In this document: one piece after another, positions 34,203-41,367 of the stretch | Numbering within the stretch: position 1 is the first letter of the stretch | How the letters are laid out: every line of letters begins with the position of its first letter | NCBI GenBank assembly: GCA_900549415.1 | Contig: URNX01000028.1 | Location: 1 to 41,367 of the forward strand | Direction of reading: 5' to 3' | Length of the DNA: 41,367 bases | Source: an uncultured bacterium | Lineage (GTDB): Bacteria; Verrucomicrobiota; Lentisphaeria; Victivallales; UBA1829 | Translations under genes and position numbers: made by a program | The notes under the pieces: generated by a model | Databases searched by the model: none | What the model saw: the letters and a program-made list of their open reading frames with translations, nothing else | What the model was told of the DNA's origin: nothing

Positions 34203-34802
34203 TCAGAAGAACAGGAACGTTTTCTTCGGTCTTGCCGGAGAATATGCGTTGAACAGCTGATACGGAATGACAAACTTCTCCATGACAACGACCTGCCCTT
34301 TGCCGTCGATGTAATACGGCATCGGCTTCACAGTCTCCACACCGGTCATCGTCGCGGGGAAACCGCTGACCTTGACGTCGAGTTTCTTGAAGAGCCAGTA
34401 ATCATCGGTCTTGATTTCATAGCGGGATGCGACAACTGCGTCACACTGAGCTTTCTTGCAGGCGTTGTAGAACGCTGCTTTTGCGGCGATGTTCTGGGCG
34501 TTCGGAATCCAGGAAACGAGAAACGCAAACGGTGAATGCTGGTCGAAGATGGACGCATTGTCGGCAAACGTGGAGGTGTCACCCCAGGCGAAAATACCGA
34601 ACAGAACATTCACTTTTGCAGATCCATTGACTTTCACTTTCTCATCGACTTTGTACAGCGGACGATACGCATCCACCGGTCCGACAGTCTGCGGATAGAC
34701 GTTCATGCTGCCAGCATCGCTGGTGTTCACAGAGGTACATCCGGTCATGACTGCGAGTGCCGCGATTCCAAGAACCGCAGAAACCAACATTTTGAGTTTC
34801 AT
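34203..34802 (-). CDS. Lipoprotein of unknown function
   Basis: 199 residues. Signal sequence with lipobox VMTGC, C22 acylated. The mature part contains VNVLFGIFAWGDTSTFADN, AKAAFYNACKKAQCDAVVASRYEIKTDDY and KKLDVKVSGFPATMTGVE. This resembles a group of small outer-membrane lipoproteins in which a Cys-Asp block (CDAVV) precedes a beta-strand with YxV..GxP (DUF6567-like, from memory). No enzyme motif is seen. It has its own strong terminator. Role unknown. Confidence 0.75.
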   Translation of the reverse strand: MKLKMLVSAVLGIAALAVMTGCTSVNTSDAGSMNVYPQTVGPVDAYRPLYKVDEKVKVNGSAKVNVLFGIFAWGDTSTFADNASIFDQHSPFAFLVSWIPNAQNIAAKAAFYNACKKAQCDAVVASRYEIKTDDYWLFKKLDVKVSGFPATMTGVETVKPMPYYIDGKGQVVVMEKFVIPYQLFNAYSPARPKKTFLFF

Positions 34803-34985
34803 ACTTTTTCTCCTTTACTGTTTTTTATGAGAGTCAACCCAACTCCCATTTGATGTTACTATATCACACAAAGCAAACATTTCAACTCAACATTTACATA
34901 AATTAATAAGAGATTTATCTTAATACTAAGCAATAAACAAATTTTCTTACAATATTATATCATTAGCCATTTTCTGTTCCGGCGC
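34803..34985. other. AT-rich intergenic region
   Basis: This gap upstream of the lipoprotein and the DNA-binding-like gene is markedly AT-rich from ~34850 to 34975, unlike the GC-richer genes on both sides. It probably carries the lipoprotein promoter, but no single -35/-10 pair stands out. No gene or RNA is apparent. Confidence 0.4.
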
Positions 34986-35013
34986 GTGACTTTTCCGGAA
35001 AACACGGTATATT
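34986..35013 (+). promoter_or_regulatory. Promoter with internal TTTTCCGGAAAA palindrome
   Basis: GTGACT (34986-34991), 16-base spacer, TATATT (35008-35013). The spacer contains TTTTCCGGAAAA (34991-35002), the same 12-mer that occupies the promoter spacer of the LacI-type operon at 11925. Confidence 0.5.
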
Positions 35014-35045
35014 ACAGCAAAAGAACAAACGGAAAGGCTGAATAC

Positions 35046-35675
35046 ATGAACGAAGTATTGGACAATGCAAAAGATCTCGAACATCTGCACGAACTCGAAT
35101 CCCGGATCAGACAGGGCTTCCGGCAGTTCCTCGCCGTCGGAAACGCGCTCGCGGAAATCCGCATGAAACGACTCTACAAATTCGAAGATTTCAAGAGCTT
35201 CGCGGAATACGTCAAGGCGAAATTCAACTACAACCTCGCCTACTGCAATTATGTCATCAACACGGCGGAGATGATCAAACGTCTCGAAGCGGTTCAGGAC
35301 GACTCCTTTGCGCTCCCGACCTCCGAAGCGCAATGCAAAGCGCTTCAGCCCATTCTCAAGAAAGAGGTCAGCGAGGAAAAAGTGGAGCAGGTCAAGCAGG
35401 TTCTCGCGAAAATCAAGGAAGAGGACGTCCGCCCGACTGCAAAGGCGATTCAGGCGACAATTGCGGAGCTTTACCCCGACGTCCTCCCGCCGGAGAAGGA
35501 TCCGACGGAATTCAACGAACGCGTATTCGGCAATTCGCTGAACAAAATCTGTTCGCAGATGCAGAACATCAGTGAAGAGGACATCCGCAACTTTTTTGCC
35601 GATCAGTCCCGCGCGGAACAGAAATCCATGTTCATTTCTGAAATCCGCAAACTGCTTACGATTCTCGAATCCTGA
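35046..35675 (+). CDS. Helical DNA-binding-like protein (DUF3102/phage-like)
   Basis: 209 residues, almost all alpha-helical. The N-terminal half, LHELESRIRQGFRQFLAVGN followed by ALAEIRMKRLYKFEDFKSFA and EYVKAKFNYNLAYCNYVINTA, has the layout of proteins of plasmids and phages in which an LxxIxxxxLY-x-x-F/Y-x-x-F-x-x-Y segment leads into an HTH. The C-terminal part is a charged coiled-coil-like stretch (KKEVSEEKVEQVKQVLAKIK). The start at 35046 has AAAGG upstream. Base composition matches the neighbours. It converges with the small protein gene at 35676 with no gap. Function unknown; a regulatory or chromosome-related DNA-binding role is a guess. Confidence 0.65.
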   Translation: MNEVLDNAKDLEHLHELESRIRQGFRQFLAVGNALAEIRMKRLYKFEDFKSFAEYVKAKFNYNLAYCNYVINTAEMIKRLEAVQDDSFALPTSEAQCKALQPILKKEVSEEKVEQVKQVLAKIKEEDVRPTAKAIQATIAELYPDVLPPEKDPTEFNERVFGNSLNKICSQMQNISEEDIRNFFADQSRAEQKSMFISEIRKLLTILES

Positions 35676-35990
35676 TCAGATCCCCGTCCCGGAGAGCATT
35701 GCAAAGAAACGGTTGATCAGCCGAGCCGCATTCGGGTAAGCGGTCTCGAAAATACGGACCGTTTCCCGCAGCGACTGGAGCGGAACGGGATCGCCCGGGG
35801 CGACGACCCCGTGCGTCGCGCGTTCGGTAATGTCGACCAGTGACCGGATGTCGTTTTCCGTCTGTGCAGGAAGGGCGGCAAGCTCCGTCTCCAGATCGTC
35901 GAGCAGCTTCCCGACTTCCTTCTTGCGTTCCGGCGTCATGCGGGAGTCGCGGATGTGCCTGCGGATCAGTTCCAGTTTTTCCTTCACCAT
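35676..35990 (-). CDS. Small DUF4404-like protein
   Basis: 104 residues. The sequence is mostly two amphipathic helices (VKEKLELIRRHIRDSRMTPE, KKEVGKLLDDLETELAAL) followed by ITERATHGVV and a C-terminal helical segment. The start and middle resemble the DUF4404 family of ~90-residue proteins; this is from memory. The start at 35990 has GAGG 7 bases upstream and overlaps the end of the SBP gene, so it probably follows it in one transcript. Function unknown. Confidence 0.65.
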   Translation of the reverse strand: MVKEKLELIRRHIRDSRMTPERKKEVGKLLDDLETELAALPAQTENDIRSLVDITERATHGVVAPGDPVPLQSLRETVRIFETAYPNAARLINRFFAMLSGTGI

Positions 35991-35998
35991 AGTGCGCC

Positions 35999-37786
35999 TC
36001 ACTTTCTCAGCTCTTTCATGCTTAAAGGTTTAAATTCCGATTTCATGCTTTTCCGTTTTGCCGGGTCAACCGAAAAATATTTCCAGCGGTTGAATGCAAA
36101 ATCATGCGGTCTGTAGTTCCGCATCCACACATGCTTCAGCAGAAACGCAACCGGATGACTCTCGAATATCCACGGACATTCATCCGTGAGGCGGCGTGCG
36201 AGCGCCTCATATGCACGTTTGCGTTCCGGCGAATCCGGCATGGCGCGCACCGCTTCGAACTCGCGGTCAAACGCTTCCGAAGAGTAACAGACACGGTTGC
36301 TGGCGCCAGAGTTCGGACCGTAGAACAGCTGCAGAAAGTTTTCCGCATCCGGATAATCTCCCGTCCAGGAAAGACGGAACAGCTGCATCTGCCCCTGCGC
36401 GAGCTTCTGCAGAAAGCGGGCGCGGTTGTTGAACTCCGGCTTGAGGACGATTCCGAGCGCCTGCAGATCCAGCGCAAAGAGTTCCGCCATCTGCCGGTAC
36501 GCGGTATCGCTCCCCGCCTGATCGAACATCAGAACAAGCGGCTTTCCGGTCGCAGGATCAATGCCGTTCTTGTATCCGGCCTTCGCAAGATGCGCTTTTG
36601 CACGCTCAAGATCATAAACGCTGTATTTGCCGGGCGTCCCGAGAAATCCGTCCGCGCCGGGCGGAACCGGACCGTTGGCAAGCTCAATGCGTCCGCTGAA
36701 ATATTCCAGCCATTTCTGACGGTTGAATGCAAGAGAAACCGCGCGTCTCAGCTCAGGATTTCTGCCCAGAACGGGATCCGTGAAGTTGAAGCCGATGTAA
36801 TTGGTCTGGAATTCCGGCGTGCGTTCAAGCACAATCCCGCGGCGGGTCAGCGACGGCGCCAGCTGAAGGTTTTCATTCACGACCGCCGCAAAATTTTCAC
36901 CGTCCAGCACATAATAATCAAGGTTCCCCTGAAGGAACATCAGCCATCCGGCGAGCGGCTGTTTCACGAAACTGCAGACAATTTCGTCCGCAAGCGGCAG
37001 CGGCCGGTTCCGCTCCGCCTCGTCCGCGGCTCCCGCGAAAAATTCCCGGCGGTATTCCGGATTGCGCCGCATACGGATCTGATAATCTTTCTGCCAGCGG
37101 ATCAGAATAAATGGTCCCGAGCCGACCGGATGATCGGCGAAACGATCCCCCCAGTATTCTACCGCACGACGCGAAACAACAGAAAAATAGGGCATTGCCA
37201 ATGTATAAATGAAACGCGGATCGGGGGAATTCAGGATGATTTCAAACCGCGAATCATCGACTATGCGAAGTCCTTCACAGCCGGAATCGTAAGGCGAAAA
37301 ATCTCCGGAAGCGGCGGTCGCTGTGCGTTTGCGGAACGCTTCTATTCCTTTGACTTTCCCGCGAATCAGCCAGTATCCGCTTGATTTCAAGTGCGCATCC
37401 GCCAGGCGCAAAATTGAAAAAACGACGTCGCGCGACGTAATTTTCCGGCTGGATTTCTCTTTCGGGAAACAGTCCCCGGGCTGAAAATAGAGGTCGTCGC
37501 GCAGTTCGCAAAGGAAGCGGGTGGAATCCGGCGAAACTTCCGGCATTCTTTTCAGCATGGACGGTTCCAACCCATAGGGACGTTTCAGATACGAATACTG
37601 CAGCGGCGTATCGTAAAAGGACGCCACCATGTACTGGCAGACCGTATCCGCCGCAAGTGCAGGATCCAGCGTTGCCAGAATCTTGTTGATGCAGGTATGC
37701 AGAACAACCTTGTTCTCCGGCTCGTTCCGTTCCGAACAGGCGGTAAGGAAGAGCGCGGCGAGCAGGAGAAGAAACAGTTTTTTCAC
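35999..37786 (-). CDS. Extracytoplasmic solute-binding lipoprotein (OppA/DppA family)
   Basis: 595 residues. The signal with lipobox LTAC (C17) makes it a lipoprotein. Family-5 SBP blocks are present: TLDPALAADTVCQYMVASFYDTPLQY, DDLYFQPG...ITSRDVVFSILRLAD, VGSGPFIL, and NYIGFNFTDPVLGRNPELRRAVSLAFNR. It binds peptides, nickel or sugars for an ABC importer. No permease or ATPase gene is adjacent; an OppD-like ATPase is at 6544-7548. The ATG overlaps recX by 4 bases, an unusual partner. Ligand unknown. Confidence 0.9.
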   Translation of the reverse strand: MKKLFLLLLAALFLTACSERNEPENKVVLHTCINKILATLDPALAADTVCQYMVASFYDTPLQYSYLKRPYGLEPSMLKRMPEVSPDSTRFLCELRDDLYFQPGDCFPKEKSSRKITSRDVVFSILRLADAHLKSSGYWLIRGKVKGIEAFRKRTATAASGDFSPYDSGCEGLRIVDDSRFEIILNSPDPRFIYTLAMPYFSVVSRRAVEYWGDRFADHPVGSGPFILIRWQKDYQIRMRRNPEYRREFFAGAADEAERNRPLPLADEIVCSFVKQPLAGWLMFLQGNLDYYVLDGENFAAVVNENLQLAPSLTRRGIVLERTPEFQTNYIGFNFTDPVLGRNPELRRAVSLAFNRQKWLEYFSGRIELANGPVPPGADGFLGTPGKYSVYDLERAKAHLAKAGYKNGIDPATGKPLVLMFDQAGSDTAYRQMAELFALDLQALGIVLKPEFNNRARFLQKLAQGQMQLFRLSWTGDYPDAENFLQLFYGPNSGASNRVCYSSEAFDREFEAVRAMPDSPERKRAYEALARRLTDECPWIFESHPVAFLLKHVWMRNYRPHDFAFNRWKYFSVDPAKRKSMKSEFKPLSMKELRK

Positions 37787-38307
37787 GGCTCCACCTCATC
37801 GGGAAAATCCGGTTCATGTGCGCCGAACGTGCGCGCAATCGCCTCATAGGAAACGCCGGATGCGAACCCCTTCGAAGCGAGCGAACGCAGCGCGCGGGTC
37901 TTGCGTTTGACCGGGTCGGGCTCCCGATCGAAAGTCGGTTTCCGGCGATGCAGAAATTCCATCGCCACAGAGAGCTCATCTCGCTCGGAATTTTTGCTGT
38001 CCGACTGGAACGCCTCTTCAATCACCTCTTTCCCGAAACCTTTGAGCCGGAGGGAAAGCTTGATTTTGCGGGAACCGTCGCCGCGGTCGCGCATCATGGC
38101 GACTTTGGCTTCGGCGATAAGTTTATCGTTGATATATCCGTACCGTTCGCATTCGGAAACGGTCTCTTCCGCCTCTTTTGCGGAATATCCTTTATCGCAG
38201 AGCTTCTTTTTGAGCGCGAGCCGCGACATCGGCTGTTTTGTCAGCAGCAGCACCGCCGTTTCGAGCGGAGATTTCTGCGGTTTCGGTTTAATTTTCTTTA
38301 CGGGCAT
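37783..38307 (-). CDS. recX: RecX regulatory protein
   Basis: 174 residues, normal for RecX. Three helical repeats are visible: MSRLALKKKLCDKGYSAKEAEETVSECERYGYINDKLIAEA, then KIKLSLRLKGFGKEVIEEAF, and a weaker third with RALRSLASKGFASGVSYEAI. RecX modulates RecA filaments. recA is not adjacent. GAGGA lies 7-8 bases before the start. Its stop overlaps the start of the SBP gene. Confidence 0.88.
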   Translation of the reverse strand: MPVKKIKPKPQKSPLETAVLLLTKQPMSRLALKKKLCDKGYSAKEAEETVSECERYGYINDKLIAEAKVAMMRDRGDGSRKIKLSLRLKGFGKEVIEEAFQSDSKNSERDELSVAMEFLHRRKPTFDREPDPVKRKTRALRSLASKGFASGVSYEAIARTFGAHEPDFPDEVEP

Positions 38308-38423
38308 TGCAAATCCTCATTCTCTTGAAGAGATAACGTACCCGTATTTGCCGAAAAATCAACCTGAAAACTGCGAAATTCGACTTTTTTCCGCCCTCCG
38401 CTTTCATTTCACAGGAAACATGC

Positions 38424-38429
38424 TATATT
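38424..38429 (+). promoter_or_regulatory. Extended -10 for the CPBP-miaA pair
   Basis: TGCTATATT with TATATT at 38424-38429, 22 bases before the start codon. The -35 is weak (TTTCAT near 38402), so recognition may rely on the TG extension. Confidence 0.4.
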
Positions 38430-38451
38430 TCCGTAAACGAGGAATCTGAAT

Positions 38452-39186
38452 TTGGAACACGACATTTATACACCGCGCCGCCTTTCCGGCGGACAGCTTC
38501 TGCTCTCGACCGTGCTCATCATCGCCGCGGCTCTCCTGCCGCGCTTTTTCGGGCTCACGAGCTTCGTTCCGCAGGATTGGCCGACAGCCGTACACGTCCT
38601 GTTTGCCATGCTGCCGCTGCATCTCGGCTTACTGCTCGCAGTTGTGCTTCCCGCCCTCTTTCCGCCGCGTCCGTTCCGCGATGTAAGACTGGATCTCGGA
38701 CTCGGCAAGCTGACTAAGGATGAACTCAAACGCATCTTCAAACTCTCGCCGCTTCTGTTCGTTGTGGTCATGATCACCGCAAGCATCATGACGCAGCTCG
38801 CAAAACTCTGCGGTGCGGAAGATCCGGATCAGGCCCTGATCAAACTCGCGCTCTCCGCGGATATCCCGACCTTCTGCGTAATCTTTTTCTCTTCCGTCTT
38901 CATCGCGCCCGTAACGGAGGAGCTGGCGTTCCGCAGAACGATTTTTGAGAAACTGCATACATCAATGCCGCTTCAGCACGCGGCGGCAATCACATCGCTC
39001 CTGTTTGCCCTGATTCATTTTTCCCCCTGGCAGATTCCGCCGCTGTTTCTGCTGGCGTTTCTCTTTCAGCAGGAATACATCCGCGCGGCAAACAAAACAA
39101 CCGCAACCATCCTCATGCACGCAATCTACAACGGCCTGACCATGCTCTGTCTGCTTGCGCTGCGGCTCAACGGAGGTGTTCAATGA
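38452..39186 (+). CDS. CPBP-family intramembrane protease (CAAX protease-like)
   Basis: 244 residues with about six to seven hydrophobic segments. The metal-binding motifs are EELAFRR (EExxxR) and FALIHFSPWQ (with conserved His), plus a later His in ATILMHAIYNGLTML. The start is a TTG at 38452 with GAGGA 8 bases upstream; there is no ATG in frame before the first conserved segment. Family members cleave within membranes or act in peptide maturation; the substrate is unknown. Its end overlaps miaA by ATGA. Confidence 0.85.
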   Translation: MEHDIYTPRRLSGGQLLLSTVLIIAAALLPRFFGLTSFVPQDWPTAVHVLFAMLPLHLGLLLAVVLPALFPPRPFRDVRLDLGLGKLTKDELKRIFKLSPLLFVVVMITASIMTQLAKLCGAEDPDQALIKLALSADIPTFCVIFFSSVFIAPVTEELAFRRTIFEKLHTSMPLQHAAAITSLLFALIHFSPWQIPPLFLLAFLFQQEYIRAANKTTATILMHAIYNGLTMLCLLALRLNGGVQ

Positions 39187-40094
39187 GCAGAAAAGTCATC
39201 GTCATTCTCGGTCCGACAGCATGCGGGAAAACAGCGTTTGCCGTCGCCCTCGCCCGCAGGCTCGGCGGCGCGATCATCTCCGCCGATTCCCGCCAGGTCT
39301 ACCGCGGGCTCGACATTGGTTCCGGAAAGGATCTGGAAGAGTACCGCACCGGCGGCGAACCGGTCATGACGCGTCTGCTTGACATCATCGATCCCGCCGA
39401 AGCGGAACCCTACACACTCGCAGATTTCATGCGCGACGCCAAAGCCGCGGTTCTCGAACTCGAGTCGCTCGGCAAAGTTCCCATCATCTGCGGAGGTACC
39501 GGACTTTACATTCATGCGCTCATCAAGGGCTATGAACTCCCCGGAGGTCCCGCCGACCGCGCGTTCCGCAACTCCGTCAAAGATGCCGATACCGAAGCGC
39601 TCGTCTCAGAGCTCTCCGCAACCCACACACTCGAAAACGGCGAAGCGGAAAACCCGTACCGTCTCTCCCGGCGGCTTGAAATCGAACGCGCACCTCAAAC
39701 CCGCTCCATATACGGAGGCCCCCTCCCCGATACGGAATATCTGGTTCTCGGAGCCCTGCGCCCCCGTCCGGAAATCCACAAACGCATCGAAAAACGGCTC
39801 GACGAACGGCTGCGTCACGGAATGATCGAAGAAATTCAGAATCTGCACAACCAGGGAGTCCCCTGGGAAAAACTGGAGTCATTCGGACTTGAATACCGCG
39901 AAGTTTCGCGCTTTCTGCAAGGAGAGATGCTCTTCCCGGATATGCGCGATCATCTGCTCATCAAAATACGCCAGTTTGCAAAACGGCAGGATACCTGGTT
40001 CCGCAAAATGGAACGCGAAGGCGTCACGATTCACTGGCTCCCGCCCGAAAATATAGAGGAAGCGGAAGCTCTCTGCCGCGAATCCCTCGCCTGA
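39183..40094 (+). CDS. miaA: tRNA dimethylallyltransferase
   Basis: 303 residues. The P-loop is LGPTACGKTAFAVALARRLGG, followed by ISADSRQVYRGLDIGSGK, CGGTGLYIHALIKGYELP and YRLSRRLEIERA. It adds a dimethylallyl group to A37 of tRNAs reading U-initial codons. The block after DIGSGK is DLEEY instead of the common KPT, as in some PVC-group enzymes. The start overlaps the CPBP stop by 4 bases. A strong terminator follows. Confidence 0.95.
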   Translation: MSRKVIVILGPTACGKTAFAVALARRLGGAIISADSRQVYRGLDIGSGKDLEEYRTGGEPVMTRLLDIIDPAEAEPYTLADFMRDAKAAVLELESLGKVPIICGGTGLYIHALIKGYELPGGPADRAFRNSVKDADTEALVSELSATHTLENGEAENPYRLSRRLEIERAPQTRSIYGGPLPDTEYLVLGALRPRPEIHKRIEKRLDERLRHGMIEEIQNLHNQGVPWEKLESFGLEYREVSRFLQGEMLFPDMRDHLLIKIRQFAKRQDTWFRKMEREGVTIHWLPPENIEEAEALCRESLA

Positions 40095-40113
40095 AAAATT
40101 TATACCGGCAAAC

Positions 40114-40158
40114 AGAACGGCTCCGGAATTTTGCAATCCCGGAGCCGTTCTTCTTTTT
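40114..40158 (+). terminator. Terminator of miaA
   Basis: AGAACGGCTCCGG (40114-40126) and its complement (40139-40151) form a 13-bp stem, then TCTTTTT. An adjacent 9-bp inverted repeat (40160-40184) spans the stop of the opposing oxidoreductase gene, so the region may serve both strands. Confidence 0.9.
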
Positions 40159-40169
40159 AAATCAGCAGA

Positions 40170-41333
40170 TTACTTCTGCTGATTGTTTTCAAAGTAGCGG
40201 ATCAGTTCCGGATCCAGCGGAGGAACCTCCTGGGGAACATTGCCGTGACGCATCGAATAGTGCCCCAGAACTCCGGCGGCGACAGCATCGCGCGCTGCAG
40301 TCGGGATGGTGTTCGGACGCTTGCCGTCACGCACGAAATCAAGGAAACTCTGAACCGTGCACGGATCGGCTCCGCCGTGTCCGCCTTCCACGGGTTTGAG
40401 CTTGTAGATGATATCCGGAGTCTCGCGCGGTCCGCGGGTTGTCCAGACATGAATTTCGCACTTGGCATGGTCGCCGATATTCTCGACGCGTCCCTTTGTC
40501 CCGATGAAGGTGTAGTTGCGTTCCGCATCGGGAGCGTAATGACACTGCATGTAACACGCCTGCGCGCCGTTGTCGAGCTGCATCATGACCATATTGTGGT
40601 CTTCGACGTTGATCACCGGGGAGAAGCCGGTCTGTTCGAGCGGCGGATAATGATCCTCATGCCAGGAAGCGTCCCCCTCGGTATCGGCGGAACGGCGGGC
40701 GCATTTGTCGTAAACGGAGAGCATTCCCATGCCGACAACGCGCTTGGTTTTCGCCCCCATGAGCCAGTGCATAACGTCAATATCGTGCGCGCCCTTCTGC
40801 AGAAGAAGTCCGGTGGTGTTCTTCTGCTCGGAATGCCAGTCGCGGAAATAAGCGTCGCCGCCGTAGCTGATGAAATGACGGCACCAGCCGCACTGGATAT
40901 CGCCGATGATGCCCGAGTCAATGATCTCTTTCATTTTGAGAATCGTGGGAAAATAGCGCATGTTGTGTCCGACGAACAACTTGCTTCCCGTCTCGTACGC
41001 AGTGCGCAGAATACGGTCGCAACCCTCGATTGTAATCGCCATAGGTTTCTCAAGAAAAAGCGCCTTTCCAGCCTTGAGCGCCGCCACGGCCTGCTCTTCG
41101 TGGCAGTAGTCCGGCGAAGCGATCATAACGGCATCGATTTCCTTGATTTTCAGCAGATCGGCATAGTTGTCAAACACTTTTGCCTGCGGGAATTTTTCCT
41201 GAAACTCTTCGCGGGCGGAAGCTTTCGGGTCTGCCCCTGCGACAATCTCCCATCCCTCTTCCGGCTTGTGCATCTGCCAGCCGTTGTGGCCGCGTCCGCC
41301 GACTCCGATCAATCCGACTTTCATCATTTTCAT
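40170..41333 (-). CDS. Gfo/Idh/MocA-family oxidoreductase
   Basis: 387 residues. The Rossmann motif VGLIGVGGRGHNGWQ, IASPDYCHEEQAVAAL and the active-site EKPMA with a later HDIDVMHWLMGAKTKR block define the family. These are NAD(P)-dependent enzymes acting on sugars, inositols or their derivatives; GH109-like members hydrolyse glycosides through the same cofactor. The EKP Lys is the usual catalytic residue. AAGGAGG lies 8 bases before the first ATG of a MKMMKVG start. No Tat or Sec signal is seen, so it is cytoplasmic. Its substrate is unknown; upstream genes are out of the window. Confidence 0.9.
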   Translation of the reverse strand: MKMMKVGLIGVGGRGHNGWQMHKPEEGWEIVAGADPKASAREEFQEKFPQAKVFDNYADLLKIKEIDAVMIASPDYCHEEQAVAALKAGKALFLEKPMAITIEGCDRILRTAYETGSKLFVGHNMRYFPTILKMKEIIDSGIIGDIQCGWCRHFISYGGDAYFRDWHSEQKNTTGLLLQKGAHDIDVMHWLMGAKTKRVVGMGMLSVYDKCARRSADTEGDASWHEDHYPPLEQTGFSPVINVEDHNMVMMQLDNGAQACYMQCHYAPDAERNYTFIGTKGRVENIGDHAKCEIHVWTTRGPRETPDIIYKLKPVEGGHGGADPCTVQSFLDFVRDGKRPNTIPTAARDAVAAGVLGHYSMRHGNVPQEVPPLDPELIRYFENNQQK

Positions 41334-41367
41334 TGTTCAAACCTCCTTCGGTTTCAGATTTGCTTCT

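Noticed and set aside
40160..40184. Inverted repeat AATCAGCAG / CTGCTGATT as a separate terminator
   Set aside because: It spans codons and the stop of the oxidoreductase gene and is not followed by a T-run; the stronger miaA hairpin next to it is the better terminator.
2664..41333. Signs of a prophage, transposon or CRISPR array
   Set aside because: I saw no integrase, transposase, terminal repeats, spaced direct repeats or abrupt composition change; the one phage-like protein at 35046 stands alone.

Overview
The window looks like a chromosome segment from a heterotrophic, probably gut- or sediment-dwelling member of the Planctomycetota-Verrucomicrobiota-Chlamydiota group. The Lentisphaerota (Victivallis-like) fit best. 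The grounds are a pseudopilin-type protein with a long basic leader and a C-terminal His/Asp-Gly motif placed beside glycosidase genes, several LacI-type regulators each next to glycoside hydrolases, and Gram-negative envelope genes (Pal, lipoproteins). This placement is inferred from gene content and style only. Genes are densely packed with many 4-base ATGA overlaps, ribosome sites are AAGGAG-like, and promoters are sigma70-like. I saw no tRNA, rRNA, CRISPR array, insertion sequence or prophage.

Layout. (1) 1-6339 is a carbohydrate locus. An atypical LacI-type regulator, a pseudopilin-like protein and a secreted carbohydrate-binding-type protein (cut by the window edge) run leftward. A GH99/WbsX-like glycosidase, a GH35 beta-galactosidase and an alpha/beta esterase run rightward from a divergent promoter region. 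(2) 6544-11872 is a rightward run: OppD-like ABC ATPase, TPR protein, MutL, SrkA-like kinase, SGNH hydrolase. (3) 11971-15349 is a sugar operon of a second atypical LacI-type regulator, an MFS transporter and a GH5 glycosidase, with tandem operator-like palindromes at its promoter. (4) 15433-17863 holds UDP-glucuronate decarboxylase and ArgH; the first lies behind a perfect 17-bp inverted repeat. (5) 18105-25313 runs leftward: Pal lipoprotein, cupin, membrane protein, phenylacetate-CoA ligase, LeuRS, then a GH63-like glycosidase. (6) 25539-26576 is a branched-chain aminotransferase with its own terminator. (7) 26701-31131 is a beta-mannoside module: GH2 beta-mannosidase and ROK kinase, divergent from a canonical LacI regulator. 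(8) 31151-34802 runs leftward: PTS EIIA-like protein, TilS, thioredoxin, and two secreted proteins of unknown function. (9) 35046-41333 holds a DNA-binding-like protein, a DUF4404-like small protein, an OppA-like lipoprotein, RecX, a CPBP protease, MiaA and a Gfo/Idh/MocA oxidoreductase.

The carbohydrate modules fit plant or host glycan use. Secreted or surface proteins would capture and trim beta-galactosides and mannans, MFS transport would bring oligosaccharides in, GH2/GH5/GH63-type enzymes would hydrolyse them, and the ROK kinase would phosphorylate the released sugar, with each module under a local LacI-type regulator. The least-described features are the two paralogous atypical LacI-type regulators, the pseudopilin beside a glycosidase cluster, the ROK kinase without its zinc cysteines, and several striking promoter palindromes.
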